The notes beneath the pieces were generated by a model, which was not told where the DNA came from, did not search any database, and was given only the letters and a program-made list of their open reading frames with translations. From Bacteroides sp. ET71 (GTDB taxonomy: Bacteria > Bacteroidota > Bacteroidia > Bacteroidales > Bacteroidaceae), in contig NZ_JAMBLS010000010.1 in assembly GCF_023336905.1 (NCBI RefSeq), positions 33,882-97,881 on the forward strand: a stretch of 64,000 nucleotides of DNA, written 5' to 3'. Below, one piece after another: positions 26,456 through 40,112 of this stretch. The translations under genes were made by a program, and so were the position numbers. Numbering within the stretch: the first letter of the stretch is position 1; each line of letters opens with the position of its first letter.

Positions 26456-28827
26456 TTTAACAAGCTTCTCAAGGTGTTGATATGTGATTCATACTTTTGG
26501 ACATCATCAAACCAGTACTCCTTGAGCATAGGCTCGATGTCATATTCAATCACATTCTCCAACCATTCCATAGAGAACGCCGACTGATTACAGAAGTAGC
26601 TGTGACCTATACAGAATCCACTGCCTAATGAATCGTCATTGCTGATGGATTCATTGAGCACCTGTATGCCGTCAATGATATTGTCTAGTTTTTTATTCGA
26701 CAAAGACGCTATATAGCTTTTGAAGCCTTCTGTCTTAAAGCCGGGTTTCATCTCAAAGAAACTGAACCGTCTGCGAAGCGCATAGTCTATCATGGCCAAA
26801 GAGCGGTCAGCGGTATTCATCATGCCGATGATGTATAAGTTCTCCGGTACGGAAAAAGGTTCATCCGTGTATGCCAACCTGATTTCTTTTCCCCGATAGC
26901 TGTTTTCAATAAGCATCAGTAATTCTCCAAAAATCTTACTGAGATTTCCTCGGTTGATTTCATCTATGATAAAGAAAAAATCTTTGTCTGGAGTATTCTG
27001 TGCTTTCTTGCAGAATCTATAGAATATACCGTATTTCAGCTCAAATCCTCCATCCGCATTGGGCTTGTAACCCAGAATAAAGTCCTCGTATGAATAGTTT
27101 TGGTGGAATTGGATAAGTTCGATTCTTTGTTTGTCTTTGACGCCCATGAGTGTATAAGCTAACCTTTCTGCCGTGAAAGTTTTGCCCACTCCTGGTGCTC
27201 CTTGAAGAATGATATTCTTCTTGTTCTTTAAGCAGGCCTTTAGTCTATGCAGGTCTGTAGAAGACATGTAAACCTCATTCAGAAAATTCGAATCAGTATA
27301 TGCCTCAAGAGTCTGTGTTGCCGATAGTGGATTCTCCTTGCGGATTATTTCCATCAGCACTTGATACTCGTCTTCTGTGACTTTGAAAAGTGTGCCACGT
27401 CCACCGCCAGCTAAGCACTCCATGTTATGCAATTCTTCATACCCTTTAATGGTCGAGTAATCAATGGGATTCAGTAGCTGTTCTGTCTTCCTGAAGTATA
27501 GGTGCTTGTCATCTGTGTCCTTGGCTATTTCTCCCAACGCAACCACTTGCAGGGTCGGAGTCGATGCATAACCTATGACGACATCACCTGCTTTGGCATC
27601 CAGAAAGTTTTGGTATACTCTACGTTTATTGCCATTTTCGTTCACCAATGTATATTCGATAATCTCACCAACATCAATATCTGAGAACTTCCATACGTCA
27701 GGAGACGCTACCAGCCACCAGTATTGCTTTGATGTTGTTGACTGGGATGGTGCTGTTTCATTCCCGTCAATAACAATATCATTCAGGTTCTTTACGAATT
27801 CCGGATATTTGGAAATGTCCGTTAGCGTTTTCTGCACAAGCTTGTGAATGGAATAGTTCCAGTCTCCGTCGTGAGTCCATTTTACTTTTCGGATGTGACG
27901 GTAAGTCGATAGGGTTTCGTCGTAACGGTAGTCACCTTCTACAACTCCTCGTCCGATAATCTTGTTAATGCCTTTCTTGACATATATAATATCTCCCTCA
28001 CGAACCTCATGTGCAAACTGCCATAGCGCAAGACTGTCATTCTTAAATGAAGCATCCTCCTTGCCGTAGGCCACCTGTAACGCTTTGGTCAGTTCTTCTC
28101 TGTTTTCGAACTCAGATAAGTCGCCAATCAAGTCCCAGCCAAGACGCATGGTTTGGGATTCTTTGCACTCATCCCACATACAGGCATTTTCACCTGGGGC
28201 AAAGAGCCAGACTTTGCTCTTTGCTTTAAATTTTTCTGCCTCCATAATGGCAAGCAGTTCATCGTAGAATACATATAAATCTTTATCCCCTTTCTTCTCA
28301 AGTAAAAATTTGTATAAATCAACTCTGGAGCGTTTCTTTGCGTTTGGTAGTCCAAAATGAGTGGCGAGAGGAATCAGCCAACCGTCTTTATCGTAAATAG
28401 GCAATAACTGCTCATTAGAATATAAGAATGCGATCTTCCATGTAGTTATAGGCCAAAGTTCTTTCATCTTCTCAATCTCGCCCCATTCCGCATTGCGTGC
28501 ATGGTGGGCTATCTTTACAATTGCATTCCGGACATTGTTGAATGCTTCTTCAGAAGTGCTTCCCAAACGGCTACTCCACGAATAGTTCTCATCATGTGCG
28601 TATTTTGAATTATCGTCTTTGGGAGTTCTGTCGAACTTAAAAATGCCGAATTTATATGCAGCACCACCCCATATTGACCCTAATTCTTTTGTCTTTGCTT
28701 CAAGCCAATAGCAGAATGAATTATCTCTATTAAGATTGCTATACTCTTCCAAAGTCATATTCTCAAGACTTTCAATAGGGAATTGCTGTAGAAATTGGTT
28801 ATATAATGTTCTTCTATCCATGTTCAA
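26452..28827 (-). CDS. mcrB: McrB-family AAA+ GTPase with two EVE/PUA-like modules
   Basis: A 791-residue protein. Residues 1 to about 200 form an N-terminal region with a charged helical part. Residues about 205-330 (KVWLFAPGENACMW, GDIIYVKKG) and about 365-500 (YWWLVASPDVWKF, GDVVIGYASTP) look like two EVE/PUA-type domains, a fold used to read modified bases. The AAA+ core has Walker A GAPGVGKT near 543-550, Walker B FFIIDEINRGNLSK near 615, and the McrB signature MMNTADRSLAMIDYALRRRF near 667. It heads the five-gene minus-strand operon. Two readers could widen the range of modifications detected. Confidence 0.87.
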   Translation of the reverse strand: MNMDRRTLYNQFLQQFPIESLENMTLEEYSNLNRDNSFCYWLEAKTKELGSIWGGAAYKFGIFKFDRTPKDDNSKYAHDENYSWSSRLGSTSEEAFNNVRNAIVKIAHHARNAEWGEIEKMKELWPITTWKIAFLYSNEQLLPIYDKDGWLIPLATHFGLPNAKKRSRVDLYKFLLEKKGDKDLYVFYDELLAIMEAEKFKAKSKVWLFAPGENACMWDECKESQTMRLGWDLIGDLSEFENREELTKALQVAYGKEDASFKNDSLALWQFAHEVREGDIIYVKKGINKIIGRGVVEGDYRYDETLSTYRHIRKVKWTHDGDWNYSIHKLVQKTLTDISKYPEFVKNLNDIVIDGNETAPSQSTTSKQYWWLVASPDVWKFSDIDVGEIIEYTLVNENGNKRRVYQNFLDAKAGDVVIGYASTPTLQVVALGEIAKDTDDKHLYFRKTEQLLNPIDYSTIKGYEELHNMECLAGGGRGTLFKVTEDEYQVLMEIIRKENPLSATQTLEAYTDSNFLNEVYMSSTDLHRLKACLKNKKNIILQGAPGVGKTFTAERLAYTLMGVKDKQRIELIQFHQNYSYEDFILGYKPNADGGFELKYGIFYRFCKKAQNTPDKDFFFIIDEINRGNLSKIFGELLMLIENSYRGKEIRLAYTDEPFSVPENLYIIGMMNTADRSLAMIDYALRRRFSFFEMKPGFKTEGFKSYIASLSNKKLDNIIDGIQVLNESISNDDSLGSGFCIGHSYFCNQSAFSMEWLENVIEYDIEPMLKEYWFDDVQKYESHINTLRSLLK

Positions 28828-28913
28828 AGGAGTATTTGAAAGGGGTTGTTATATACTTATTGTTTTTGAGAACAAAAATATAAAAACAATTCGAGCTATC
28901 GAATATAATTCGC

Positions 28914-28921
28914 TATATTTG
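28914..28921 (+). promoter_or_regulatory. -7 box before the XRE regulator
   Basis: TATATTTG matches TAnnTTTG and lies 22 bases before the ATG at 28944. It is in the 116-base divergent gap with mcrB, so the XRE protein could also affect the McrBC operon. Confidence 0.55.
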
Positions 28922-28943
28922 CACAATAAAATTGCATTTAAGG

Positions 28944-29150
28944 ATGAAGTTAAATAGGATAAAGGCAGTCTTGGTGGACAAAGGCATTTCTCAGACGTGG
29001 TTGGCTAAAAAGCTGGATAAGAGTTTCAGTATGGTTAATGCCTATGCTTGTAACAGAATCCAGCCAAACTTGGAGACACTGCAACAGATAGCAGAGATCC
29101 TTCAAGTTGACTTAAAAGATCTGATAACAGATAAGGATGAACGAGAATGA
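28944..29150 (+). CDS. XRE-family HTH regulator
   Basis: A 68-residue protein, MKLNRIKAVLVDKGISQTWL. The helix-turn-helix spans LAKKLDKSFSMVNAYACN, and the C-terminus has VDLKDLITDKDE, usual for Cro/C1-type regulators. A TTG four codons earlier is possible, but the ATG fits the family start and spacing from the -7 box. It lies between divergent McrBC and the type I operon (hsdR starts 61 bases later). Small XRE proteins often act as control proteins for restriction genes. Confidence 0.82.
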   Translation: MKLNRIKAVLVDKGISQTWLAKKLDKSFSMVNAYACNRIQPNLETLQQIAEILQVDLKDLITDKDERE

Positions 29151-29211
29151 TGTTCTGTGGGCATGTGTTATCTTTTTGGCGTGTAACTTCTGATAATGCA
29201 GAAATATAGGA

Positions 29212-34504
<5,293 letters not shown>

Positions 34505-34509
34505 TCGCC

Positions 34510-35868
34510 ATGGATACCAATAAATTACGTCAAAAGATATTAGACCTTGCCATTCATGGCAAACTCGTGCCGCAAGACCCGAATGATGAACCGGCTTCTG
34601 TTTTGCTTGAACGCATCAAGGCAGAGAAAGAGCGCTTGATAAAAGAAGGGAAGATAAAAAGGAGTAAAAAGTCTGCAAAGACTTCTGATACGCCCCATTA
34701 TGAGCAGGTGCCGTTTGAAGTGCCAAGTAATTGGGCGTGGACAACGTTAGGGGAAATAAGTAATTATGGCGACAGTAATAATGTTTCTGTCACAGATATT
34801 GCTGATGATGAATGGATACTAGAACTTGAAGATTTGGAAAAAGATACAGCTTCCATTATTCAGATATTATCGAAAAAAGAAAGAAATATCAAAGGTGTAC
34901 GTCATAAATTCAAAAAGGGCGATGTACTATATTCCAAATTGCGTACATATTTGAATAAGGTATTGGTTGCCCCTCAAACTGGGTATTGCACAACTGAAAT
35001 TATTCCATTCAATTCATATTGTGGTATTTCAACACATTACTTGTGCCATGTGCTGCGCTCTGCATATTTTCTTGATTATACACAGCAATGTGGTTATGGT
35101 GTAAAAATGCCGAGATTAAGTACAAATGATGCATGCAAAGGAATGATACCTTTACCTCCTTTTGCCGAACAACACCGCATCGTGGCTGAAATAGAAAGGT
35201 GGTTTTCTTTGATTAATATTATAGAGAACAACAAGGAAGATTTGCAAACCGCCATCAAGCAAGCCAAGAATAAGATTCTTGACTTTGCTATTCGCGGTAA
35301 ACTCGTGTCGCAAGACCCCAATGATGAACCTGCTGTTGAGTTATTGAAGCGTATAAATCCTGAATTTACACCTTGTGATAACGGGCATTATCCGCAGTTG
35401 CCAATTGGGTGGGCAGTAGTTCCGATGCAAATGTTATGTTCTTTGGTGGATGGAGAAAAAGTTGACGGCAAAGAAATGCCAAACCTTGATGTAAAATATC
35501 TAAGAGGAGGGCGAGAGTTTAAGATTTTAAAAAGTGGCAAATATGTGGCAGCAAATAGTCTTTTGATTTTAGTCGATGGAGAAAATTCCGGTGAAGTGTT
35601 CAGAACACCGATTGAGGGTTATCAAGGTAGCACATTTAAACAACTACACATCAATGAAAACATGTGTGCAAACTACCTCTTATACGTTATAAACTTACAT
35701 CGTAAAGCTTTACGTGAGAACAAAGTAGGTTCGGCAATACCTCATTTGGACAAAAAACTATTTAAGACAATAGAAGTGCCTGTACCGCCTTATAATGAGC
35801 AAGTAAGGATTGTGGCTGCAATAAATGCGGCATTAAACAGATTTGATGCAATAATGGAGAATTTATAA
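34510..35868 (+). CDS. hsdS: Type I specificity subunit HsdS (expressed copy)
   Basis: A 452-residue protein with two target-recognition domains. It opens MDTNKLRQKILDLAIHGKLV; the first domain starts after YEQVPFEVPSNW and the second after NGHYPQLPIGW. The conserved spacers are PPFAEQHRIVAEI and PPYNEQVRIVAAI. It recognises the bipartite DNA site for HsdM and HsdR. It follows the frameshifted nuclease by 5 bases, so it is transcribed from the hsdR operon. Repeats IR-A and IR-B inside the gene match inverted copies in the silent cassettes, so each domain can be exchanged. Confidence 0.93.
   Translation: MDTNKLRQKILDLAIHGKLVPQDPNDEPASVLLERIKAEKERLIKEGKIKRSKKSAKTSDTPHYEQVPFEVPSNWAWTTLGEISNYGDSNNVSVTDIADDEWILELEDLEKDTASIIQILSKKERNIKGVRHKFKKGDVLYSKLRTYLNKVLVAPQTGYCTTEIIPFNSYCGISTHYLCHVLRSAYFLDYTQQCGYGVKMPRLSTNDACKGMIPLPPFAEQHRIVAEIERWFSLINIIENNKEDLQTAIKQAKNKILDFAIRGKLVSQDPNDEPAVELLKRINPEFTPCDNGHYPQLPIGWAVVPMQMLCSLVDGEKVDGKEMPNLDVKYLRGGREFKILKSGKYVAANSLLILVDGENSGEVFRTPIEGYQGSTFKQLHINENMCANYLLYVINLHRKALRENKVGSAIPHLDKKLFKTIEVPVPPYNEQVRIVAAINAALNRFDAIMENL
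34689..34757 (+). repeat. Inverted repeat IR-A, expressed copy
   Basis: A 69-base block beginning TACGCCCCATTATGAG at the start of the first recognition domain. The inverted copy is at 38425-38493, with scattered mismatches. It encodes PHYEQVPFEVPSNW. Confidence 0.85.
35255..35403 (+). repeat. Inverted repeat IR-B, expressed copy
   Basis: This block covers the linker between the two recognition domains (LVSQDPNDEPAVELLKRI to NGHYPQLP). An inverted, diverged copy is at about 37820-37975. Its last 20 bases (about 35384-35403) also match the inverted copy at 36412-36431 next to the silent half gene. Boundaries are approximate. Confidence 0.75.
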
Positions 35869-35885
35869 GCTCTCCATTATTGCGT
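35849..35885. repeat. Inverted repeat at the hsdS/half-hsdS junction
   Basis: GCAATAATGGAGA and TCTCCATTATTGC flank an 11-base spacer. They encode the similar ends DAIMENL and DAIMESL of the two converging genes. It can act as an inversion site or a bidirectional terminator. Confidence 0.7.
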
Positions 35886-36414
35886 CAAGTTTTTCAAACA
35901 TATCTTCAATTTTATTTATGATACGTTCTTGTTCTGAATATGGTGGAAGATATAACGGCATTGAAAGATATTTGTCAAGAATTAAATTATGTAAACCAGT
36001 GGTCTGAGTTTGCATAGATTTCATTACCCCTGCCTTATATTTTGCCAATATATAATAGTACAAGAACTTGCTTAAAACGAGCTCTTTATACTTTATTCTT
36101 AAAACCATTGTAAAATTGCTGTAAGAAAATACCCCACTATTCCCTTCATATAAAACAGCCCTGCCAACTGGATTATTATCACTACCTCCAGATTTTTCTA
36201 CAATCAAATCTCCGTTCAACAAATGACGCTGTGCAAAAGCTCGTTCTTCCACATCAATATACTCTATATTAGAATAATCTAACTTGAAGTCTTTTGTAAA
36301 ATTGGCATTGCGTATAACTCCAACATTTACAAATGGTTCTTTCTTTCCTTTCCATAATCCATTGATGTTTTTACATACGTCTTTAATGGTTACATTAATC
36401 CATCCTTTGGGCAA
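35863..36414 (-). CDS. Silent half HsdS (one recognition domain)
   Basis: A 183-residue segment, MPKGWINVTIKDVCKN, with a single target-recognition domain and the end spacer LPPYSEQERIINKIEDM. It lacks the N-terminal half and a start context. Bases upstream of its ATG still encode PNGHYPQLP, which continues the IR-B repeat. It points against hsdS and should act as a donor cassette for the second recognition domain. It has no visible promoter. Confidence 0.85.
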   Translation of the reverse strand: MPKGWINVTIKDVCKNINGLWKGKKEPFVNVGVIRNANFTKDFKLDYSNIEYIDVEERAFAQRHLLNGDLIVEKSGGSDNNPVGRAVLYEGNSGVFSYSNFTMVLRIKYKELVLSKFLYYYILAKYKAGVMKSMQTQTTGLHNLILDKYLSMPLYLPPYSEQERIINKIEDMFEKLDAIMESL

Positions 36415-36431
36415 CTGCGGATAATGCCCGT
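36412..36431 (-). repeat. Short inverted copy of the IR-B end
   Basis: GGCAACTGCGGATAATGCCC, an exact inverted match to bases about 35384-35403 in hsdS. It is the predicted crossover site for swapping the second recognition domain. Confidence 0.8.
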
Positions 36432-36472
36432 TAGGTTGCGCTTTATATTGTTATCGTATTCATCAAAAATTA

Positions 36473-37282
36473 ATGTATATGATAACAAGATTCAAAGATT
36501 ATCTCGCCAAAACGAATTTGGCAAAGAATACCGTGACATCGTATGTGTGGACGGTGAACTACTTTCTCAGTCACTATGGAGAAGTGAATAAGAAAAATCT
36601 GTTGGCCTATAAGGGCTACTTGGTGGAGAACTTCAAACCGCATACCGTCAATCTCCGTTTGCAGGGCATTAACAAGTATCTGGAGTTTATCAAACAGGAC
36701 AAATTGAAGGTAAAATTCGTTAAGGTGCAACAGAAAAACTTCTTGGAAAACGTAATCAGCGATGCTGACTATAAGTTTCTGAAAACAAGGCTAAAAGCGG
36801 ATGGATATGATGACTGGTACTTTGTGGTTTGGTTTATGGCCGCTACAGGTGCCCGTGTGAGCGAGCTGCTACACATCAAGGTGGAACATGTGAAGGTGGG
36901 TTATCTTGACCTTTATAGCAAAGGGGGAAAGATACGCCGCCTTTATATTCCCAAGAATCTACGAAGTGAAGCTACCCAATGGTTGAAAAGTAAGGGCATA
37001 ACAAGCGGTTATATTTTCCTTAACCGTTTTGGGCAACGTATTACAACACGAGGTATAGCGCAACAGCTAAAACACTTCGCCGAGAAATACGGTTTGAACA
37101 AGGATGTGGTATATCCCCATTCTTTCCGCCACCGCTTTGCCAAAAACTTTCTTGACCGTTTCAATGACCTTGCATTACTTGCCGACCTCATGGGGCATGA
37201 GAGTATTGAAACAACTCGTATCTATCTACGTCGTACTGCCAGCGAACAACAAAAAATTGTTGACAAGGTAGTAAATTGGTAA
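36473..37282 (+). CDS. Tyrosine recombinase of the hsdS inversion system
   Basis: A 269-residue tyrosine recombinase. Catalytic residues are visible: GARVSELL (Arg), YSKGGK (Lys), HSFRHRFA (His-x-x-Arg), GHESIETT (His) and IYLRRT (Tyr). It lies between the silent cassettes, as in known Bacteroidales phase-variable type I loci, where such enzymes invert hsdS segments. A terminator-like hairpin follows at 37290-37326. The gene is complete. Confidence 0.9.
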   Translation: MYMITRFKDYLAKTNLAKNTVTSYVWTVNYFLSHYGEVNKKNLLAYKGYLVENFKPHTVNLRLQGINKYLEFIKQDKLKVKFVKVQQKNFLENVISDADYKFLKTRLKADGYDDWYFVVWFMAATGARVSELLHIKVEHVKVGYLDLYSKGGKIRRLYIPKNLRSEATQWLKSKGITSGYIFLNRFGQRITTRGIAQQLKHFAEKYGLNKDVVYPHSFRHRFAKNFLDRFNDLALLADLMGHESIETTRIYLRRTASEQQKIVDKVVNW

Positions 37283-37289
37283 TGTAAGA

Positions 37290-37326
37290 CCTTAGAAGCG
37301 TATTATATCACGCTTCTAAGGCTTTT
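37290..37326 (+). terminator. Terminator after the recombinase
   Basis: CCTTAGAAGCG and CGCTTCTAAGG form an 11-base-pair stem followed by CTTTTTG. The stem overlaps the stop codon of the converging silent hsdS. Confidence 0.75.
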
Positions 37327-38474
37327 TGAATATTGTCAAGAGTTGAAAATAACTCTTCTATTTTAGCGATGATACGCTGTTGTTCGGCAAAAGGAGGTAG
37401 AGGAAATAACCAATTATCAATATCCCTTTTTTTAATGGATGGAGAATTATCCCCTTTCATAAATTGATTTAATCCATTTACCACATAATCAGAAATCATT
37501 AGATAATAACAGAACTCTGGATGAAGCATATCCAATGGACTACAGACATAAAATCCTGTTGATGCTATACAATCATTAAAACAAACTTTAGCTATATTAC
37601 GTAAATATGGACGAACCATTGAGAAAACTACATCACCTTTTTGAGTATAACGGCTAGCTCTACTTGGCGCATTACTGCTTTTTATGACTTTTGTCTCCTT
37701 AACAGTTTGTCGGACATTATCAATGGAATCAATATCAATATATTGGAACGTTTCTCCTGTGGGTTGTACAGACTTCATTGGAGAAAAAATAAACATTCCT
37801 TTTGCCCAGCACCAATTTTGGGGTAACTTCCTGCTATGCCCGTTATCACAAGGTGTGAAGTCAGAATTTATACGTTTCATCAGTTCGATGGCAGGTTCAT
37901 CATTCGGGTCTTGGGATACAAGCTTACCGTGAATTGCCAAGTCAAGGATTTTGCTTTTTGCTTGCTTGATTGTTATCTGCAATTCCGCTTTGCTATGCCC
38001 TATTTGATCTATCAAAGCAAACCAATTTTCTATACTTTGAGAAATTCTCTGTTGTTCTTTTAATGGAGGAACAGGAATCATGACTTCATTAATTGTACTG
38101 ACAGACAATCCTGGTTGTGCCGTAGAAGTAGCATATTGATTTAAATTCAAATACAACAATGTATTTATGACCCAAGGAATATTTGTTTTACAATATGTAT
38201 CAACGACTACTGCATGTTCGGTTGCATAAAATTTCCCATTGGCTTCATTTACATTACCACATAATGCACCCTGTCTTCCAATTAAAGGAAAATGCCCTTC
38301 TTTATTATAGCTGCCAACATATCCTCTGAGTCCATTTCCACCATAGCAGGGATAACAATGGGCTGTATCTTGTTTAGCAGAAATATCTTTCGCTGTAATA
38401 TTTTTACCGGCTTGTAAGGTGAATATTTCTCCTAAAGTCGTCCATGTCCAATTACTTGGCACCTCAAACGGCAC
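37308..38474 (-). CDS. Silent full-length HsdS cassette (two recognition domains)
   Basis: A 388-residue frame beginning at PFEVPSNWTWTTLGEIF, with no HsdS N-terminal leader (the expressed copy has about 60 extra residues). Two different recognition domains are present, separated by LVSQDPNDEPAIELMKRI, and the end is PPFAEQQRIIAKIEELFSTL. Its start lies in IR-A' and its linker in IR-B', both inverted relative to the expressed gene. It is probably not expressed by itself and serves as a store of alternative specificities. Confidence 0.87.
   Translation of the reverse strand: MPFEVPSNWTWTTLGEIFTLQAGKNITAKDISAKQDTAHCYPCYGGNGLRGYVGSYNKEGHFPLIGRQGALCGNVNEANGKFYATEHAVVVDTYCKTNIPWVINTLLYLNLNQYATSTAQPGLSVSTINEVMIPVPPLKEQQRISQSIENWFALIDQIGHSKAELQITIKQAKSKILDLAIHGKLVSQDPNDEPAIELMKRINSDFTPCDNGHSRKLPQNWCWAKGMFIFSPMKSVQPTGETFQYIDIDSIDNVRQTVKETKVIKSSNAPSRASRYTQKGDVVFSMVRPYLRNIAKVCFNDCIASTGFYVCSPLDMLHPEFCYYLMISDYVVNGLNQFMKGDNSPSIKKRDIDNWLFPLPPFAEQQRIIAKIEELFSTLDNIQKALEA
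37820..37975 (-). repeat. Inverted repeat IR-B', silent copy
   Basis: Inverted, diverged copy of the hsdS linker repeat at 35255-35403. It encodes LVSQDPNDEPAIELMKRI. Boundaries are approximate. Confidence 0.75.
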
Positions 38475-38493
38475 ATTCTCATAATGGGGCGTA
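38425..38493 (-). repeat. Inverted repeat IR-A', silent copy
   Basis: 69-base inverted copy of 34689-34757. It reads TACGCCCCATTATGAG on the minus strand. Confidence 0.85.
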
Positions 38494-38779
38494 TGTACAG
38501 ATATGCGTCATCCATTACTGTTTGGGGTTGACGGGTCATTACTATGTTTATAAGATTTACCAGATTTATAATGTAAAGGTGTGAAATGAAAACAACATCC
38601 AAACAAGTGCAAAGAAAACAGCTTTATTACAGGGATTTATAAGGGTATTGTTATTTGCAGTTGTTTTCATTGTTTGCAGTTGTTTGGTTCTTTTTTGGTG
38701 CATTTTTGTTTCTTGTTTGTTCCTCGTTTTGGATTATTATTCGTACCTTTGTGGCAGAAGAAACAAAGAGCGATTTTCT
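38475..38779. other. Junction of defence island and ICE
   Basis: These 305 bases hold the end of IR-A', an AT-rich stretch and the integrase promoter. No gene is visible. The left attachment site of the ICE should lie here, but the right end is outside the window, so the core cannot be defined. Confidence 0.5.
38744..38751 (+). promoter_or_regulatory. -7 box of the ICE integrase
   Basis: TACCTTTG, 28 bases before the ATG at 38780. The preceding G makes GTACCTTTG, close to the GTANNTTTGC core of CTnDOT-type attachment sites, but the last base differs. Confidence 0.6.
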
Positions 38780-39916
38780 ATGGCACGAATAAGACAACCT
38801 AAAAAAGTGAAGGAGCCTGTGCGTCTCCGAATGAAGGATCTGAGCGACGGTAGCAAGAGCCTGTATCTGGACATATACCGCAACGGCAAGCGGACCTATG
38901 AGTATCTGAAGATGTATCTCATCCCGGAGACCGATGACAATGCCCGCAAGCGGAACAAGACGACCATGAATGCGGCCAACGCCATCAAGTCGAAACGCAT
39001 CATCGAGATGACCAACGGAGAGGCGGGCATCGAGAACGAAAAGGAGAAAGTCTTTCTGCTGGACTGGATGCAAACCTACAAGGAGAATCAGGAAAAGAGG
39101 GGAAAGAAAGACGAGAACCAGATCAAGGTGGCCATCCGCATCATCGAGGACTATGCGGGGAAAAGGGTTACGCTTGACCAGATAGACAAGGCGTTCTGCC
39201 AGGGCTATATCGACTATCTGATGATGGAATACCGTCCGAGAGGCAAGCGCGTGTCGAACTTCACGCTCAAGAACTATTACCGTGTGCTGAACAGCGCCTT
39301 GAACGCGGCTGTCCGTGCGGAACTCATGAGGTCGAATCCCTTTGACAAAATAGACAAGTCGGACAAAATCCGGCTGCCGGAAAGCAAACGCTCCTACATG
39401 ACCATCGAGGAGGTGAAGGCACTCATCGCAACGCCTATGAAATACGAGGAGATAAAGTGTGCCTATCTGTTCTCCTGCTTCTGCGGCCTGCGCATCAGTG
39501 ATGTCAAGAGGCTGCAATGGAAGGATGTCTTTATCGACAAGGGGCAGTACCGTCTGGCTGTATCCATGAAGAAGACCAAGGAACCGATTTACCTGCCGCT
39601 TTCGTCCGAAGCCCTGAAGTGGATGCCGGAACGTGGGGACAAGACTCCGGACGACACTGTGTTCGACTTGCCGAGCGGCAACGAAATCAACCGACTGCTG
39701 AAACCGTGGGCGAAGGCGGCAGGCATCAGCAAGCGTTTCTCATTCCACACCAGCCGGCACACCTTCGCCACGATGATGCTGACCCTCGGCGCGGACCTCT
39801 ACACGACCTCGAAGCTGCTCGGCCATGCCGACGTGAAGATGACCCAGGTGTATGCCAAGATCATCAACAAGAAGAAAGACGAGGCTGTCAATCTTGTAAA
39901 CGGCCTGTTCGACTGA
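38780..39916 (+). CDS. int: ICE tyrosine integrase
   Basis: The ATG at 38780 (MARIRQPKKVKEPVRLRMKD) is preferred; a frame extension to 38648 would cross the promoter. The protein has 378 residues. Catalytic residues are in GLRISDVKRL (Arg), SFHTSRHTFA (His-x-x-Arg), GHADVKMTQ (His) and VYAKI (Tyr). It inserts and excises the element. It resembles the first integrase of IME1 in its start and end (NLVNGLFD against NLIDGMFK). Confidence 0.92.
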   Translation: MARIRQPKKVKEPVRLRMKDLSDGSKSLYLDIYRNGKRTYEYLKMYLIPETDDNARKRNKTTMNAANAIKSKRIIEMTNGEAGIENEKEKVFLLDWMQTYKENQEKRGKKDENQIKVAIRIIEDYAGKRVTLDQIDKAFCQGYIDYLMMEYRPRGKRVSNFTLKNYYRVLNSALNAAVRAELMRSNPFDKIDKSDKIRLPESKRSYMTIEEVKALIATPMKYEEIKCAYLFSCFCGLRISDVKRLQWKDVFIDKGQYRLAVSMKKTKEPIYLPLSSEALKWMPERGDKTPDDTVFDLPSGNEINRLLKPWAKAAGISKRFSFHTSRHTFATMMLTLGADLYTTSKLLGHADVKMTQVYAKIINKKKDEAVNLVNGLFD

Positions 39917-40112
39917 CGGCCGCACCATCATCATGTCAAATTTACGGGCATATTTACAGGAAGTGGCTTCATTTATATGTAAATTTGAAGCAATGCTATG
40001 TAACGATATTTTTAACCAATTAAAAAGTAATTCGACATGAACAGACCAGACAAAGGCCTTCTCTCTTTTTGGAGGGAGGCAGCACTGCCGTCATTTTGCG
40101 GCAGCACAGGAT

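Noticed and set aside
38744-38752. GTACCTTTGT as the ICE attachment core
   Set aside because: It differs from GTANNTTTGC at the last base and is better explained as a promoter; no second copy could be located because the right end is missing.
38651-39517. 288-codon open frame on the minus strand
   Set aside because: Antisense shadow of the ICE integrase and its promoter.
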